From the NCBI GenBank assembly GCA_029976065.1, contig JARKNV010000033.1:1-58226 (forward strand): 58,226 nucleotides of DNA. Reading direction: 5' to 3'. Numbering within the stretch: the stretch's first letter is position 1; every line of letters begins with the position of its first letter. The translations under genes were made by a program, and so were the position numbers. The notes below the pieces were generated by a model. That model did not search any database, was not told where the DNA came from, and worked only from the letters and a program-made list of their open reading frames with translations. Source of the stretch: Selenomonadales bacterium (GTDB lineage Bacteria > Bacillota > Negativicutes > Sporomusales > UBA7701). Positions 24,028-30,904 of this stretch are shown piece after piece.

Positions 24028-24936
24028 TCATCCGAAATCCACATTGGCGAACGTCCGTCGCACCGCCCGCCGGTACTCCACCGCCGGGTAGCCGAACACC
24101 ACCGCCAGGCCGTCGCGCCCGTTCGGCCTCACCCCGTACTTCGCCGCCAGGCGCTTGTTCTGCCGCAGGAACGGCACCACCGTGCCGATCATGCACGAGC
24201 CCAGCCCGAGCGCTTCGGCCGCCAGCGTCGCATACGTCGCCGCGATCATCGGGTCGGCGGGACTGGCGTACGGCGAGCCCTGAAACACCATCACCAGCGG
24301 CGCGCCGTACAGCAGCGCATCCTCGCCCCGCTCCCTGGCCGCGACGATACTGTCGACCAGCGGACCGACGAAATCGCGCATCGCCTCCACCGCCTCCCGC
24401 CCGGCGAACGGCCGCATCAGCGCCAGCACCAGCGGCGAAAAAAGCCACTTCTTCTTCGCCGCCAGCTGATCGATAAACTCGAACGCGAACTCCCGTACCT
24501 TCGCCCTTCCGGCCAGCAACCACACATTCACGTCCGACGGCGGAATGCTCACCGGCGCCGTCGAAGCCGCCGCCACAACCCTGTCGACCGTCTCCCGGTC
24601 CACCTCGCGGTCGGCGAACAGCCGCACGCTGCGTCGCGCAAGCATCAGCCCGTACAGCTCCCCGAACCCCGCCCTCGCTTCCAGCGGCGGCAGCGGCACC
24701 ATATCGGCCGGCGTCATCGTCCGCCCCTCCACGGCAAGGCAATCGGCAGGGCACGCCGCCGCACACTGGCCGCAGCCGATGCAGCCGAAAAGCCGCCCCT
24801 GCTCGACCCTGGGGCGTCCGCCCTCCATCGTCAGCGTCGTGCCGCACACCCTCGCGCACGCCCCGCAGCCCAGGCACCGTTCATAATCGATCCGAACCCT
24901 GGCAGCCTCCCGGGTCCGCGAATTCACCACCGCCAT
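24028..24936 (-). CDS. Ferredoxin-nitroreductase fusion protein
   Basis: 302 residues. Residues 15-70 are a two-cluster ferredoxin (CLGCGACARVC and CIGCGQCAAACPADC), fused to a nitroreductase domain starting at LMLARRSVRLFADREVDRETV, with ALYGAPLVMVF- and ALGLGSCMIGTVVPF-type FMN/dimer segments. Probably an FMN oxidoreductase fed by internal FeS clusters. A related fusion lies at 40150. The first CxxCxxC lacks the usual trailing Pro. Divergent from the XRE-cupin regulator at 25086. Confidence 0.88.
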   Translation of the reverse strand: MAVVNSRTREAARVRIDYERCLGCGACARVCGTTLTMEGGRPRVEQGRLFGCIGCGQCAAACPADCLAVEGRTMTPADMVPLPPLEARAGFGELYGLMLARRSVRLFADREVDRETVDRVVAAASTAPVSIPPSDVNVWLLAGRAKVREFAFEFIDQLAAKKKWLFSPLVLALMRPFAGREAVEAMRDFVGPLVDSIVAARERGEDALLYGAPLVMVFQGSPYASPADPMIAATYATLAAEALGLGSCMIGTVVPFLRQNKRLAAKYGVRPNGRDGLAVVFGYPAVEYRRAVRRTFANVDFG

Positions 24937-25030
24937 CTGCCCATTCCTCCTCTTCAGCCAACATCCGTCTCTTCCACTTTATCCTCCGCCCCAATTCCTG
25001 TCAATCGGCCACTTGTAAATCCTTCCCAAA

Positions 25031-25067
25031 TATGTTATGGTGAACATACGTACAATATAACATACGT
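25031..25067. promoter_or_regulatory. Operator repeats upstream of the XRE-cupin regulator
   Basis: AACATACGT occurs twice as a direct repeat (25043-25051 and 25059-25067, 16-bp period), and TATGTTAT/ATAACATA form 8-bp inverted arms. The site lies between the divergent nitroreductase and regulator genes and could control both. Confidence 0.5.
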
Positions 25068-25085
25068 CATCCGGAGGAACAGCCC

Positions 25086-25679
25086 ATGGAAAACCTGTCC
25101 GCCGTCATCGGCGCCAACCTGGCGGAAATCCGCCGGCAGCGCGGCCTCAGCCTCGAAAAAGTCGCCGAAATGTCCGGCGTCAGCAAAGCAATGGTCAGCC
25201 AGATCGAACGCGGCGAATCCAACCCCACCGTCGCCACCCTGTGGAAAGTCGCCCTCGGACTCAAACTCTCCTTCAGCGAACTCATCACCGAAAAGCGCGC
25301 CCACGTCGAAGTCGTCCGCTCCGCCGACGTCCCGCCCGTCGTCGACGACGCCGCCGGCGTCAAAATCTTCCCCCTCTTCCCGTTCGAGCAGGACCGCCAC
25401 TTCGAAATATTCCTCGCCACCCTCGACCCCAGCGCCTCCCATGCCTCCGACCCTCACGCCACCCACTCCGAAGAATATATCTTCATCACCGAAGGCGCCA
25501 TCGAAATCATCGTCGGCTCGGCCGCCTACCGCCTCGCGACCGGCGACGCCATCCACACCCGCGCCGACAAGCCGCACTTCTACCGCAACCTCGCCGACAA
25601 GCCGGTGCACTTCCTCAACATCATCTACTACGGCCAAAGCAACGAACCGTCGCCCGCCCAACTCGTCCGCTCCCCCTGA
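25086..25679 (+). CDS. XRE-family regulator with C-terminal cupin domain
   Basis: 197 residues. Helix-turn-helix at residues 5-60 (GANLAEIRRQRGLSLEKVAEMSGVSKAMVSQIERGESNPTVATLWKVA), and a C-terminal cupin (HATHSEEYIFITEGAIEIIVG, then ATGDAIHTRADKPHFYRNLADKP). This class usually senses a small metabolite through the cupin and controls adjacent metabolic genes. ATG with CCGGAGGA. Direct and inverted repeats in the 60 bp upstream suggest autoregulation and control of the divergent ferredoxin-nitroreductase. Confidence 0.9.
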   Translation: MENLSAVIGANLAEIRRQRGLSLEKVAEMSGVSKAMVSQIERGESNPTVATLWKVALGLKLSFSELITEKRAHVEVVRSADVPPVVDDAAGVKIFPLFPFEQDRHFEIFLATLDPSASHASDPHATHSEEYIFITEGAIEIIVGSAAYRLATGDAIHTRADKPHFYRNLADKPVHFLNIIYYGQSNEPSPAQLVRSP

Positions 25680-25693
25680 CCGCCGCCACGCAC

Positions 25694-25728
25694 AAAGGGA
25701 CTGCAGCCTCGCGCCGCAGCCCCTTTTA
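25694..25728 (+). terminator. Intrinsic terminator
   Basis: Stem AAAGGGACTGC/GCAGCCCCTTTT followed by ATTTT. Confidence 0.8.
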
Positions 25729-25756
25729 TTTTCCCGCTTCCCTTATGCGGCGCGAA

Positions 25757-26407
25757 TCACGGCAGCAGACCGGCCAAACCGGGCAACACCGCAGCCGCTG
25801 CATAATAAGCGGCGATCCAGATTCCCGCCGACCCCACGTACACGACCATCGCCCGCCAGATCGGGATATTGGCCGCCGTGGCGATCGCACCCATCGTGAT
25901 ATACGACGACCAAATCAGGATGACGTTATCCACCAGCGTCGTCACCAGGCCCTTACGGGCAATGAGAAAAAACACCGCCAACCGCACGACGCCCAGAAAA
26001 ACCCCGGGGATCGCCGTCGTGAACGCGTTCACCACCCTCATCTCCCACACCTCGCACCGCCCGCCCATCAGCCTGCTCAGCGCGTACAAGAGATAACTCT
26101 CCGCGATGTAATAAAGCCACGACAGCAGAAAAATCACCGGCGTGAACTTCACCAGCTGGATCTTCGTCTCCTGGCGGTCGAAATCGCCGGGATAAAACAT
26201 CACCGTCAAAAACAGCATCACGACAAACAACGCCGTAAACGACAACCACATCATCTGCGCCGACGCCGCCGTCTCATTGGCCAGCAGCCAGCGGGTCGTC
26301 GCCCGCGGCCGGAAAAAGATATCACGCCACGGATTGATATCCGGCGGCGTCTCGGGCGGCCCGTCCCTGTCCTCGGCGCCTTCCCCGGCGCGGCGTTCCT
26401 CGTCCAT
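25757..26407 (-). CDS. Yip1-family membrane protein
   Basis: 216 residues. Acidic N-terminus, then NPWRDIFFRPRATTRWLLANE, the usual entry of Yip1-domain proteins, and five or so membrane helices (MMWLSFTALFVVMLFLTVMF, FTPVIFLLSWLYYIAESYLLYALSRLMGG and others). Role unknown in bacteria. The ATG at 26407 has AAGGGGAAGG just upstream; the alternative ATG at 26428 has no site. It follows the EamA transporter gene on the same strand. Confidence 0.75.
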   Translation of the reverse strand: MDEERRAGEGAEDRDGPPETPPDINPWRDIFFRPRATTRWLLANETAASAQMMWLSFTALFVVMLFLTVMFYPGDFDRQETKIQLVKFTPVIFLLSWLYYIAESYLLYALSRLMGGRCEVWEMRVVNAFTTAIPGVFLGVVRLAVFFLIARKGLVTTLVDNVILIWSSYITMGAIATAANIPIWRAMVVYVGSAGIWIAAYYAAAAVLPGLAGLLP

Positions 26408-26458
26408 GTCCTTCCCCTTCCTGTGCATTCCCGTTTATCGCAACCCGGGCGGCCCGGT

Positions 26459-27355
26459 TCACCCCGCCCGTTCCTGCACACCGGCGACCGCAGCGACCAC
26501 GAGCGCCATACCCGCCAGTTGCCAGCCGGTCAAAGCCTCGCCGAACACCGTCGCCCCCAGCGCCGCCGCCACCAGCGGCTCGATCGTCGCCGTCACCGCC
26601 GCCCGGCCTGGCTCGACATATTTCAGGCCCACGGTATACAGCAGATAAGCCAGCACCGTCGACACCAGCCCCAGCCCGGCGGCGTAGCCCCACACCTGCC
26701 AGGCCGCCAGCAGCGCCCGCTGTTCCCAAAGCCCGCTGAACGGCAAAACGGCAATCGCCGCGAAAATAAAAGTATGGGTCGTGACTGTCAGCGGCTCGTA
26801 CCTGCTGAGCGCGAGCTTGCCGAAAATGCTGTACAAAGCGTAGCCCAGCCCGGCCCCCAGGCCGGCGAGCAACCCCAGCGGCGAAACGGCCCCCGCGAAG
26901 CCGGGTACCAGCCCCGCCACCAGCGCGCAGCCGAGGAACGTGACCGCCACCGCCGCGGCCTTCCGGGCAGTGATCCTCTCGCCGAAAACCACCCGCGACA
27001 AAACAGCCACAATCGCCGGCGCCGTATAGAGGAGCACGGCCGCCACCCCTGCCGAAGTCGTCTCGATGGCCGTAAAATAACACCAATTGAAAAAAATAAT
27101 ACTTATAATGCCCGTGCCGACGAAATAGCCCGCATCAGCCGGGCGGATAACCAGCGCCCGCCTGTCCGTAACGGCCGCATACGCGACAAGCCCGGCGGCG
27201 CTTAACGCAACCCTCACCGCCACCACCTGCAGCGGCGAAAGCCCCCAGGCGGCCAGGCCCTTCACGAACAGCGCGATTATCCCCCACAGCACCGCCGCCG
27301 CGGCAATCAGCCAATATGCCCAGCGCCCCAATGCCATCCTCCCCGCCATGCCCAT
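26459..27355 (-). CDS. EamA-family (DMT) transporter
   Basis: 298 residues, ten predicted helices in two EamA repeats (AAAAVLWGIIALFVKGLAAWGLSPLQVVAVR; LLAGLGAGLGYALYSIFGKLALSRYEPLTV). Probably exports amino acids or related small metabolites. The start is uncertain: ATG at 27355 was chosen because AAGGGG sits upstream; TTG at 27364 and ATG at 27349 or 27337 are possible. Confidence 0.82.
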   Translation of the reverse strand: MGMAGRMALGRWAYWLIAAAAVLWGIIALFVKGLAAWGLSPLQVVAVRVALSAAGLVAYAAVTDRRALVIRPADAGYFVGTGIISIIFFNWCYFTAIETTSAGVAAVLLYTAPAIVAVLSRVVFGERITARKAAAVAVTFLGCALVAGLVPGFAGAVSPLGLLAGLGAGLGYALYSIFGKLALSRYEPLTVTTHTFIFAAIAVLPFSGLWEQRALLAAWQVWGYAAGLGLVSTVLAYLLYTVGLKYVEPGRAAVTATIEPLVAAALGATVFGEALTGWQLAGMALVVAAVAGVQERAG

Positions 27356-27367
27356 AATAAGCAAGCG

Positions 27368-27390
27368 GCCCCTTACCGCCGGTAAGGGGC
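27368..27390 (-). terminator. Hairpin between phage-like genes and the transporter gene
   Basis: Near-perfect stem GCCCCTTACC/GGTAAGGGGC. It is followed on the minus strand by CGCTTGCTT, a weak U-tract, so it probably ends the upstream phage-like operon but could also attenuate the transporter gene. Confidence 0.5.
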
Positions 27391-27454
27391 ACCTTCGAAA
27401 CCAGTCTATAACCCGTAGCCGGTATTTGTCAAGAGGTTAATCCTCCGCCCGCGC

Positions 27455-27847
27455 CTACAGGAGAATCTCCGCCAGCTTATCGAGCGCGCTGCGGCGGATA
27501 TTGAACAGGCGCGTCCGGCGCAGGCCCATGTGCAGTATGATATGGTGCCGGCCCCACCGTTCGAAATACAGCAGCCTCACAAGCTCCCTCTCCTGGGGCG
27601 ACAGCGCCCCGCAGGCGATCTCGACCGCCTTCGCCAGCCGCATGCTCCTCGAGGCCTCCTCCCTCTTCGCCGCGTACGCCCCCGTGCCGTCCGGCAATTC
27701 GCCCCCGCGGGGCTGGCCGTCGTAACGGCCCGTGCAGGTCGGGAAAAGGTGTCTCAACTCCTCCGCCTCGATCGCCGCCTGCGCCTTTATCAGCGGATAA
27801 CTCTCCAGCAGCTCCTCCACCATCGCGTCGTTGCTGCGACCGTTCAT
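27455..27847 (-). CDS. Phage-type ArpU/RinA-like transcriptional regulator
   Basis: 130 residues. The C-terminal half looks like a sigma region 4/ArpU-type helix-turn-helix: ALSPQERELVRLLYFERWGRHHIILHMGLRRTRLFNIRRSALDKLAEIL. Such proteins end phage early regions and switch on late genes, usually just before terS. Here no terS follows, though one exists at 1.3 kb. The ATG at 27847 has GGGAGGGG. Last gene of the minus-strand phage-like cluster. Confidence 0.65.
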   Translation of the reverse strand: MNGRSNDAMVEELLESYPLIKAQAAIEAEELRHLFPTCTGRYDGQPRGGELPDGTGAYAAKREEASRSMRLAKAVEIACGALSPQERELVRLLYFERWGRHHIILHMGLRRTRLFNIRRSALDKLAEILL

Positions 27848-28112
27848 CCTCGCCCCTCCCCGCGGCGCGGCAGCAACTTCGGCAGTACCGCCGGTACTGG
27901 ACGATTGCCGCCACCATCGCGGCCAACTCCGTGGGCAGGCCGTGCCGGCCCTCGTACCACCACAGCGCCGTCCGCTCATCCTCCGTCGACAGCGGCAGGC
28001 CGTACAGCGCCGTACACTGCGCCAGGCAGCCGCGCTCGCAAGCTCTCCTCAACCGCATCACCCGGTCGTAAACAACCTCAAGATCAGCACGGGCCTGCTC
28101 AAAAACAGCCAT
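27477..28112 (-). CDS. Phage-like protein with unusual out-of-frame overlap
   Basis: The first 100 or so residues from the ATG at 28112 (site GGCGGAGGAG) look real: MAVFEQARADLEVVYDRVMRL, CERGCLAQCTALYG and a Cys-rich QYRRYCRSCC. After that the frame stays open for 110 more residues but runs antithetic to the ArpU-like gene in another frame and is Gly/Arg-rich. A natural stop has probably been lost by a frameshift, or the overlap is merely tolerated. Confidence 0.45.
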   Translation of the reverse strand: MAVFEQARADLEVVYDRVMRLRRACERGCLAQCTALYGLPLSTEDERTALWWYEGRHGLPTELAAMVAAIVQYRRYCRSCCRAAGRGEDERSQQRRDGGGAAGELSADKGAGGDRGGGVETPFPDLHGPLRRPAPRGRIAGRHGGVRGEEGGGLEEHAAGEGGRDRLRGAVAPGEGACEAAVFRTVGPAPYHTAHGPAPDAPVQYPPQRAR

Positions 28113-28134
28113 CAACAGCTCCTCCGCCCCGCCG

Positions 28135-28320
28135 TCAGCGATCACCCTCGTCACTCCCCGCCTTTCCGCCCGTCTTCCGCCTGTTCCGGTAATCGCGGAG
28201 AAAAGCGCCCACCCGCACCCGGCCGCATCCGCTGCGCGCCGCCAAACTCCGCAGGAACAAACCGGCGGCTGCCCAGCGCTCGGGCGGCAGGGCCGCGCGG
28301 AAGCTTATCCCGTGCCTCAC
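28135..28320 (-). CDS. Small basic protein, phage-like cluster
   Basis: 61 residues, Arg-rich (LPPERWAAAGLFLRSLAARSG, FLRDYRNRRKTGGK). Not recognised. GTG start overlaps the TGA stop of the zinc-ribbon gene (GTGA), with GGGGCGGGGA upstream, so translation is coupled. Confidence 0.45.
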   Translation of the reverse strand: MRHGISFRAALPPERWAAAGLFLRSLAARSGCGRVRVGAFLRDYRNRRKTGGKAGSDEGDR

Positions 28321-28445
28321 TCCCCGCCCCGCTCCCCGGCGTCCTCCTCCTCGCGCAGGCGTCCGCCGCATACCTCGCAAGGCTCGTCCGCCCGCCCCGC
28401 GCTATACCACACCCGGCCGCAGCCGCCGCACACAAATCTCCGCAC
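28317..28445 (-). CDS. 42-residue zinc-ribbon protein
   Basis: FVCGGCGRVWYS and PCEVCGGRL give two CxxC knuckles about 17 residues apart, a minimal rubredoxin-like zinc ribbon, followed by an acidic tail. GTG start preceded by GGAGGG. Overlaps the next gene by a GTGA junction. Such mini zinc ribbons are typical of phage early regions; function unknown. Confidence 0.6.
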   Translation of the reverse strand: MRRFVCGGCGRVWYSAGRADEPCEVCGGRLREEEDAGERGGE

Positions 28446-28464
28446 TTTCGTCCCTCCTAAACCA

Positions 28465-28647
28465 TCACTTCCGCCCCAGCATCCGGTCGACAAACCCCAC
28501 CTTACAATCCGGGTGGGCATGGATCATCTTGCCGCTCTCGAAAACCAGCGCCTCCTCATCAGCCAAAATCCACTCGCCGCAGCCGCTGCACCGTCCCGCC
28601 TCCCGCGGCTCCCGGCGCGGCTCAAGGCGCCAGTCGCCGAGCTTCAA
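28465..28647 (-). CDS. Small zinc-finger-like protein
   Basis: 60 residues with CSGCGEW and HAHPDC, a Cys2/His/Cys arrangement that could hold one zinc. TTG start chosen because GGGGAGG lies nine bases upstream; the TTG overlaps the TGA of the preceding gene (TTGA). A longer Gly-rich extension upstream is not believed. Confidence 0.5.
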   Translation of the reverse strand: MKLGDWRLEPRREPREAGRCSGCGEWILADEEALVFESGKMIHAHPDCKVGFVDRMLGRK

Positions 28648-28871
28648 CCCTTTTCGCCTCCCCTTGCCGCACCCGTTGCCCGTTCCTGATAAGCCGCGAT
28701 CGCCGCCCCCACCGCCGCCAGCTGCGCCGGGCTCAGGTGGAGGCACACCATATCGGCAGTACCGAATCCCCCCAGCGTAAAATACACCACCTCACCGAAA
28801 GCGAACCGTTCCCCCTGCACCTCCACCGGCAGCCCTTCCTCCTCGTACAGCGACAAACTTATCCTCGCCAT
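28644..28871 (-). CDS. Small phage-like protein, first gene of the cluster
   Basis: 75 residues: ARISLSLYEEEGLPVEVQGERFAFGEVVYF then LHLSPAQLAAVGAAIAAYQE. Not recognised. ATG with GGAGGTG six bases upstream. It starts the minus-strand early cluster, divergent from the XRE repressor gene across an operator-rich spacer. Confidence 0.55.
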   Translation of the reverse strand: MARISLSLYEEEGLPVEVQGERFAFGEVVYFTLGGFGTADMVCLHLSPAQLAAVGAAIAAYQERATGAARGGEKG

Positions 28872-28956
28872 GCGGGCACCTCCAGCACACACGGCCGACG
28901 CCGCGGCCGCATTTGTTCACTTTTTTCGCACACAAAACCTTTTCTACTAACATAAT

Positions 28957-29095
28957 ATCGACTTATTCGAACAAAGTCAATATATATATTCGAATATTTT
29001 TTTAAAAATTTGTATAAAATATCGACTTACCCGAAAAGGTTAACTATCGACAAAACCGAAATATACCAAAAGTCGAGCGCATTTCTTTCGACTTT
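28957..29095. promoter_or_regulatory. Operator-rich divergent control region of the phage-like cluster
   Basis: In this very AT-rich spacer the half-site TCGACTT or its complement recurs: ATCGACTTATTCGA (28957), ATCGACTTACCCGA (29021), ATCGACAAAACCGA (29046), and an inverted pair AAAGTCGA..TCGACTTT (29069-29076, 29088-29095) directly ahead of the repressor ribosome site. TATAAAAT near 29012 is a likely -10. The layout resembles a lysogeny switch bound by the divergent XRE protein. Confidence 0.65.
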
Positions 29096-29107
29096 GGAGG
29101 CTGAAGT

Positions 29108-29485
29108 ATGGAGTTTCACGGCGATCGCCTGCGGGCGCTACGGGAATCCCTGAAATGGTCGATGACCCATACCGAGAAGGTCACCGGCGTCAAGCAATCC
29201 ACAATCTCGGAACTTGAAAACGGAATAATAAAATATCCCCGCGAATCCACGATAGACAAGCTTTGCAAGGGATTCAAAATCAAGGACAAAAACTTCTTCT
29301 TCCTGGATGACGTCGTTCTCCCCGCGGAAATCCTCCCCCCCGACACCCCCGAGGATCTCCTCAAATTCATCATGTCAGGCGAAAACATCCCCTACATCGC
29401 CCTTGGCAAAAAAATCAAGGAAAGCGGCCTGCCGCCCGAAGACCTCGAACAAATTCTCACCATCCTCGCCAGAAACAAAAAGTAG
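29108..29485 (+). CDS. XRE-family repressor-like protein
   Basis: 125 residues. Helix-turn-helix at residues 6-60 (LRALRESLKWSMTHTEKVTGVKQSTISELENGIIKYPRESTIDKLCKGFKI), then a short C-terminal helix-rich tail without a protease domain, so cleavage-type induction is not expected. ATG with TTTGGAGG. Gene is less GC-rich than its surroundings. Divergent from the small phage-like genes and probably their repressor. Confidence 0.85.
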   Translation: MEFHGDRLRALRESLKWSMTHTEKVTGVKQSTISELENGIIKYPRESTIDKLCKGFKIKDKNFFFLDDVVLPAEILPPDTPEDLLKFIMSGENIPYIALGKKIKESGLPPEDLEQILTILARNKK

Positions 29486-29503
29486 CCCTCGCCGACTACT
29501 TTT
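29478..29503. terminator. Bidirectional terminator shared by convergent genes
   Basis: Stem AAAAGTAG/CTACTTTT with a 10-nt loop, formed from the last codons of both the XRE gene and the 41-residue gene. Confidence 0.65.
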
Positions 29504-29621
29504 CGTCCGGAAAATATAAACGCAAAAATTCGTCGAGATACTCGCTGTTGACCCAGTATACTCCCTCGCGGTCACGGATCCACCTCACAGCCGGGGAAAA
29601 CTTCCCTAGTCGGTATTCCAT
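29496..29621 (-). CDS. 41-residue protein, SOS-box associated
   Basis: ATG at 29621 with GGAGG seven bases upstream opens a frame MEYRLGKFSPAVRWIRD..VYWVNSEYLDEFLRLYF ending at a TAG at 29496. The composition (aromatic and charged, no membrane helix) looks like real protein. No family recognised. A near-perfect LexA box lies 22 bp before the start codon, so it is probably damage-inducible. It may be the last gene of the phage-like region. Confidence 0.55.
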   Translation of the reverse strand: MEYRLGKFSPAVRWIRDREGVYWVNSEYLDEFLRLYFPDEK

Positions 29622-29642
29622 TCCCCCTACCTCCGCACAAAT

Positions 29643-29656
29643 CGAACATACGTTCT
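29643..29656 (-). promoter_or_regulatory. LexA (SOS) box
   Basis: CGAACATACGTTCT matches the Firmicute consensus CGAAC-RNRY-GTTYC in all but the last base. It overlaps the promoter region of the 41-residue gene. Confidence 0.65.
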
Positions 29657-29727
29657 ACTTCTGCGTCCTCAGGCAAAATCCTTCTGCCAATACAATATCA
29701 TTTTCGCTAAACTTTGGTTACTAACTA

Positions 29728-29763
29728 AGGTCCCAATTATCCGGGACCTAAGTCCTGTTTTTC
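29728..29763. other. Hairpin in AT-rich spacer
   Basis: AGGTCCC..GGGACCT stem followed on the plus strand by AAGTCCTGTTTTT; may be a leftover terminator. Otherwise 29660-29790 contains nothing I can assign. Confidence 0.35.
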
Positions 29764-29794
29764 CATAAATTTGTATTAATGGAATTCCATTACA

Positions 29795-29826
29795 AAAAGC
29801 ACGCATTTATCAATGCGTGCTTTTCC
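29795..29826. terminator. Intrinsic terminator of the MBL-fold gene
   Basis: Perfect 13-bp stem AAAAGCACGCATT/AATGCGTGCTTTT, T-rich on both sides. Confidence 0.85.
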
Positions 29827-29845
29827 TTGTGTTGTTCTACCATTG

Positions 29846-30685
29846 CTATAATTCGATGACCGTGCCCACAAACGCCGGCACGAACCGCGCCCCGAAAATC
29901 CCGTACAGCCTGGCCAGCATATAAAAGCCAGTGCAGTGATTGGCGGCCACCAGCTCAGGCTCCAGGCGCTTCAGCTCCTCGAGCGTGGCCTCCTGCTGCC
30001 CCTTTTCCACCGGGCCGAGATGGGTGCCGCCGACGATGGCGTACAGCCGGCCGCAGCCCGTCACCGCCAGCCCGTGCCTGATGACGTTGATTATTCCCGA
30101 GTGGGCGCACCCACTTATCACCGTCAGACCCTTGTCTCCGGCGTGAAAAATCGCCATATCGTCAGGCACCGTATCCCGTGCGCCGCAGCAGCCGTCCGCG
30201 CCGGCAGCCACCAGGAACGGGTCGCCCGTCTCGAAGCCCGTCGCGCGCGGCACCGCCCCGCTGATCGTCAGGCCGGCCGCCAGCGTCGTCGGCTCCGTCA
30301 CCGGGCAAAAATCCGCCCCCAGCGAAACCAGCTGCTCCCTGGCGTGCGGCATGCCGGCGTAGCGATTGGCCCCGCCCGCCACCGAATAGCGGTCGGCGAA
30401 CGCCCCGGGGTGGCAATACACCGGCAGCCGCTTGCCGGCCCGCGCCAGCACGGCCGCCAACCCGCCCGTATGATCGTAATGCCCGTGGCTGAGGATAATC
30501 GCGTCAAGTTCCCGGGGGTGAACGCCCAGCAACGCCAGATTATCAGCCGCCACCTCGCTCTGGCCGGCGTCGAACAGGAACCTGCCCTCCGCCGTCTCGA
30601 GCAGCAGCGACAGCCCGTGCTCCGCCCGCAAAGGCTTCTTCGTCTTCGGCATGATGCAATTGTCCACGACAACCGTTACTCTCAT
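29846..30685 (-). CDS. MBL-fold metallohydrolase
   Basis: 279 residues. Metal-binding motif SHGHYDHTGGL (residues 65-75), later SGCAHSGIINVI and ANHCTGF, the pattern of the archaeal-bacterial group annotated as 7,8-dihydropterin-methyl-ribofuranosyl-aminobenzene phosphate synthase-like. Real substrate unknown. It is the last gene of a three-gene cluster with a CxxCxxC-ending peptide and a UPF0251 regulator, a grouping often seen near MinD-type ATPases and NifX-like FeS proteins in clostridia. Confidence 0.85.
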   Translation of the reverse strand: MRVTVVVDNCIMPKTKKPLRAEHGLSLLLETAEGRFLFDAGQSEVAADNLALLGVHPRELDAIILSHGHYDHTGGLAAVLARAGKRLPVYCHPGAFADRYSVAGGANRYAGMPHAREQLVSLGADFCPVTEPTTLAAGLTISGAVPRATGFETGDPFLVAAGADGCCGARDTVPDDMAIFHAGDKGLTVISGCAHSGIINVIRHGLAVTGCGRLYAIVGGTHLGPVEKGQQEATLEELKRLEPELVAANHCTGFYMLARLYGIFGARFVPAFVGTVIEL

Positions 30686-30696
30686 TCCATCTCCCC

Positions 30697-30903
30697 CTAA
30701 CAGCCGTCGCAGCCCTGGCAGCCGCTGTCGGCAATCGCGAACCCGGCCGCCCGCGTTCTGCCGTCCCTGGCCTTGCCCTCATCCACCACCACCAGCGTGC
30801 CGGTATGCGACAAATACACCACATGGCCCTTTTCCTTGTCGGCGAAAACATTCACCGCCGCGTCGCCGCCCGGCACGGTCACCGTGCGCTCGAACTCCAG
30901 CAT
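30697..30903 (-). CDS. Small protein with C-terminal CxxCxxC
   Basis: 68 residues: beta-rich body (FERTVTVPGGDAAVNVFADKEKGHVVYLSHTGTLVVVDEG) ending in SGCQGCDGC. The terminal Cys cluster could bind a metal or FeS centre. ATG at 30903 has GGAGG. No family recognised. Lies between, and co-oriented with, the UPF0251 and MBL genes. Confidence 0.65.
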   Translation of the reverse strand: MLEFERTVTVPGGDAAVNVFADKEKGHVVYLSHTGTLVVVDEGKARDGRTRAAGFAIADSGCQGCDGC

Positions 30904-30904
30904 C

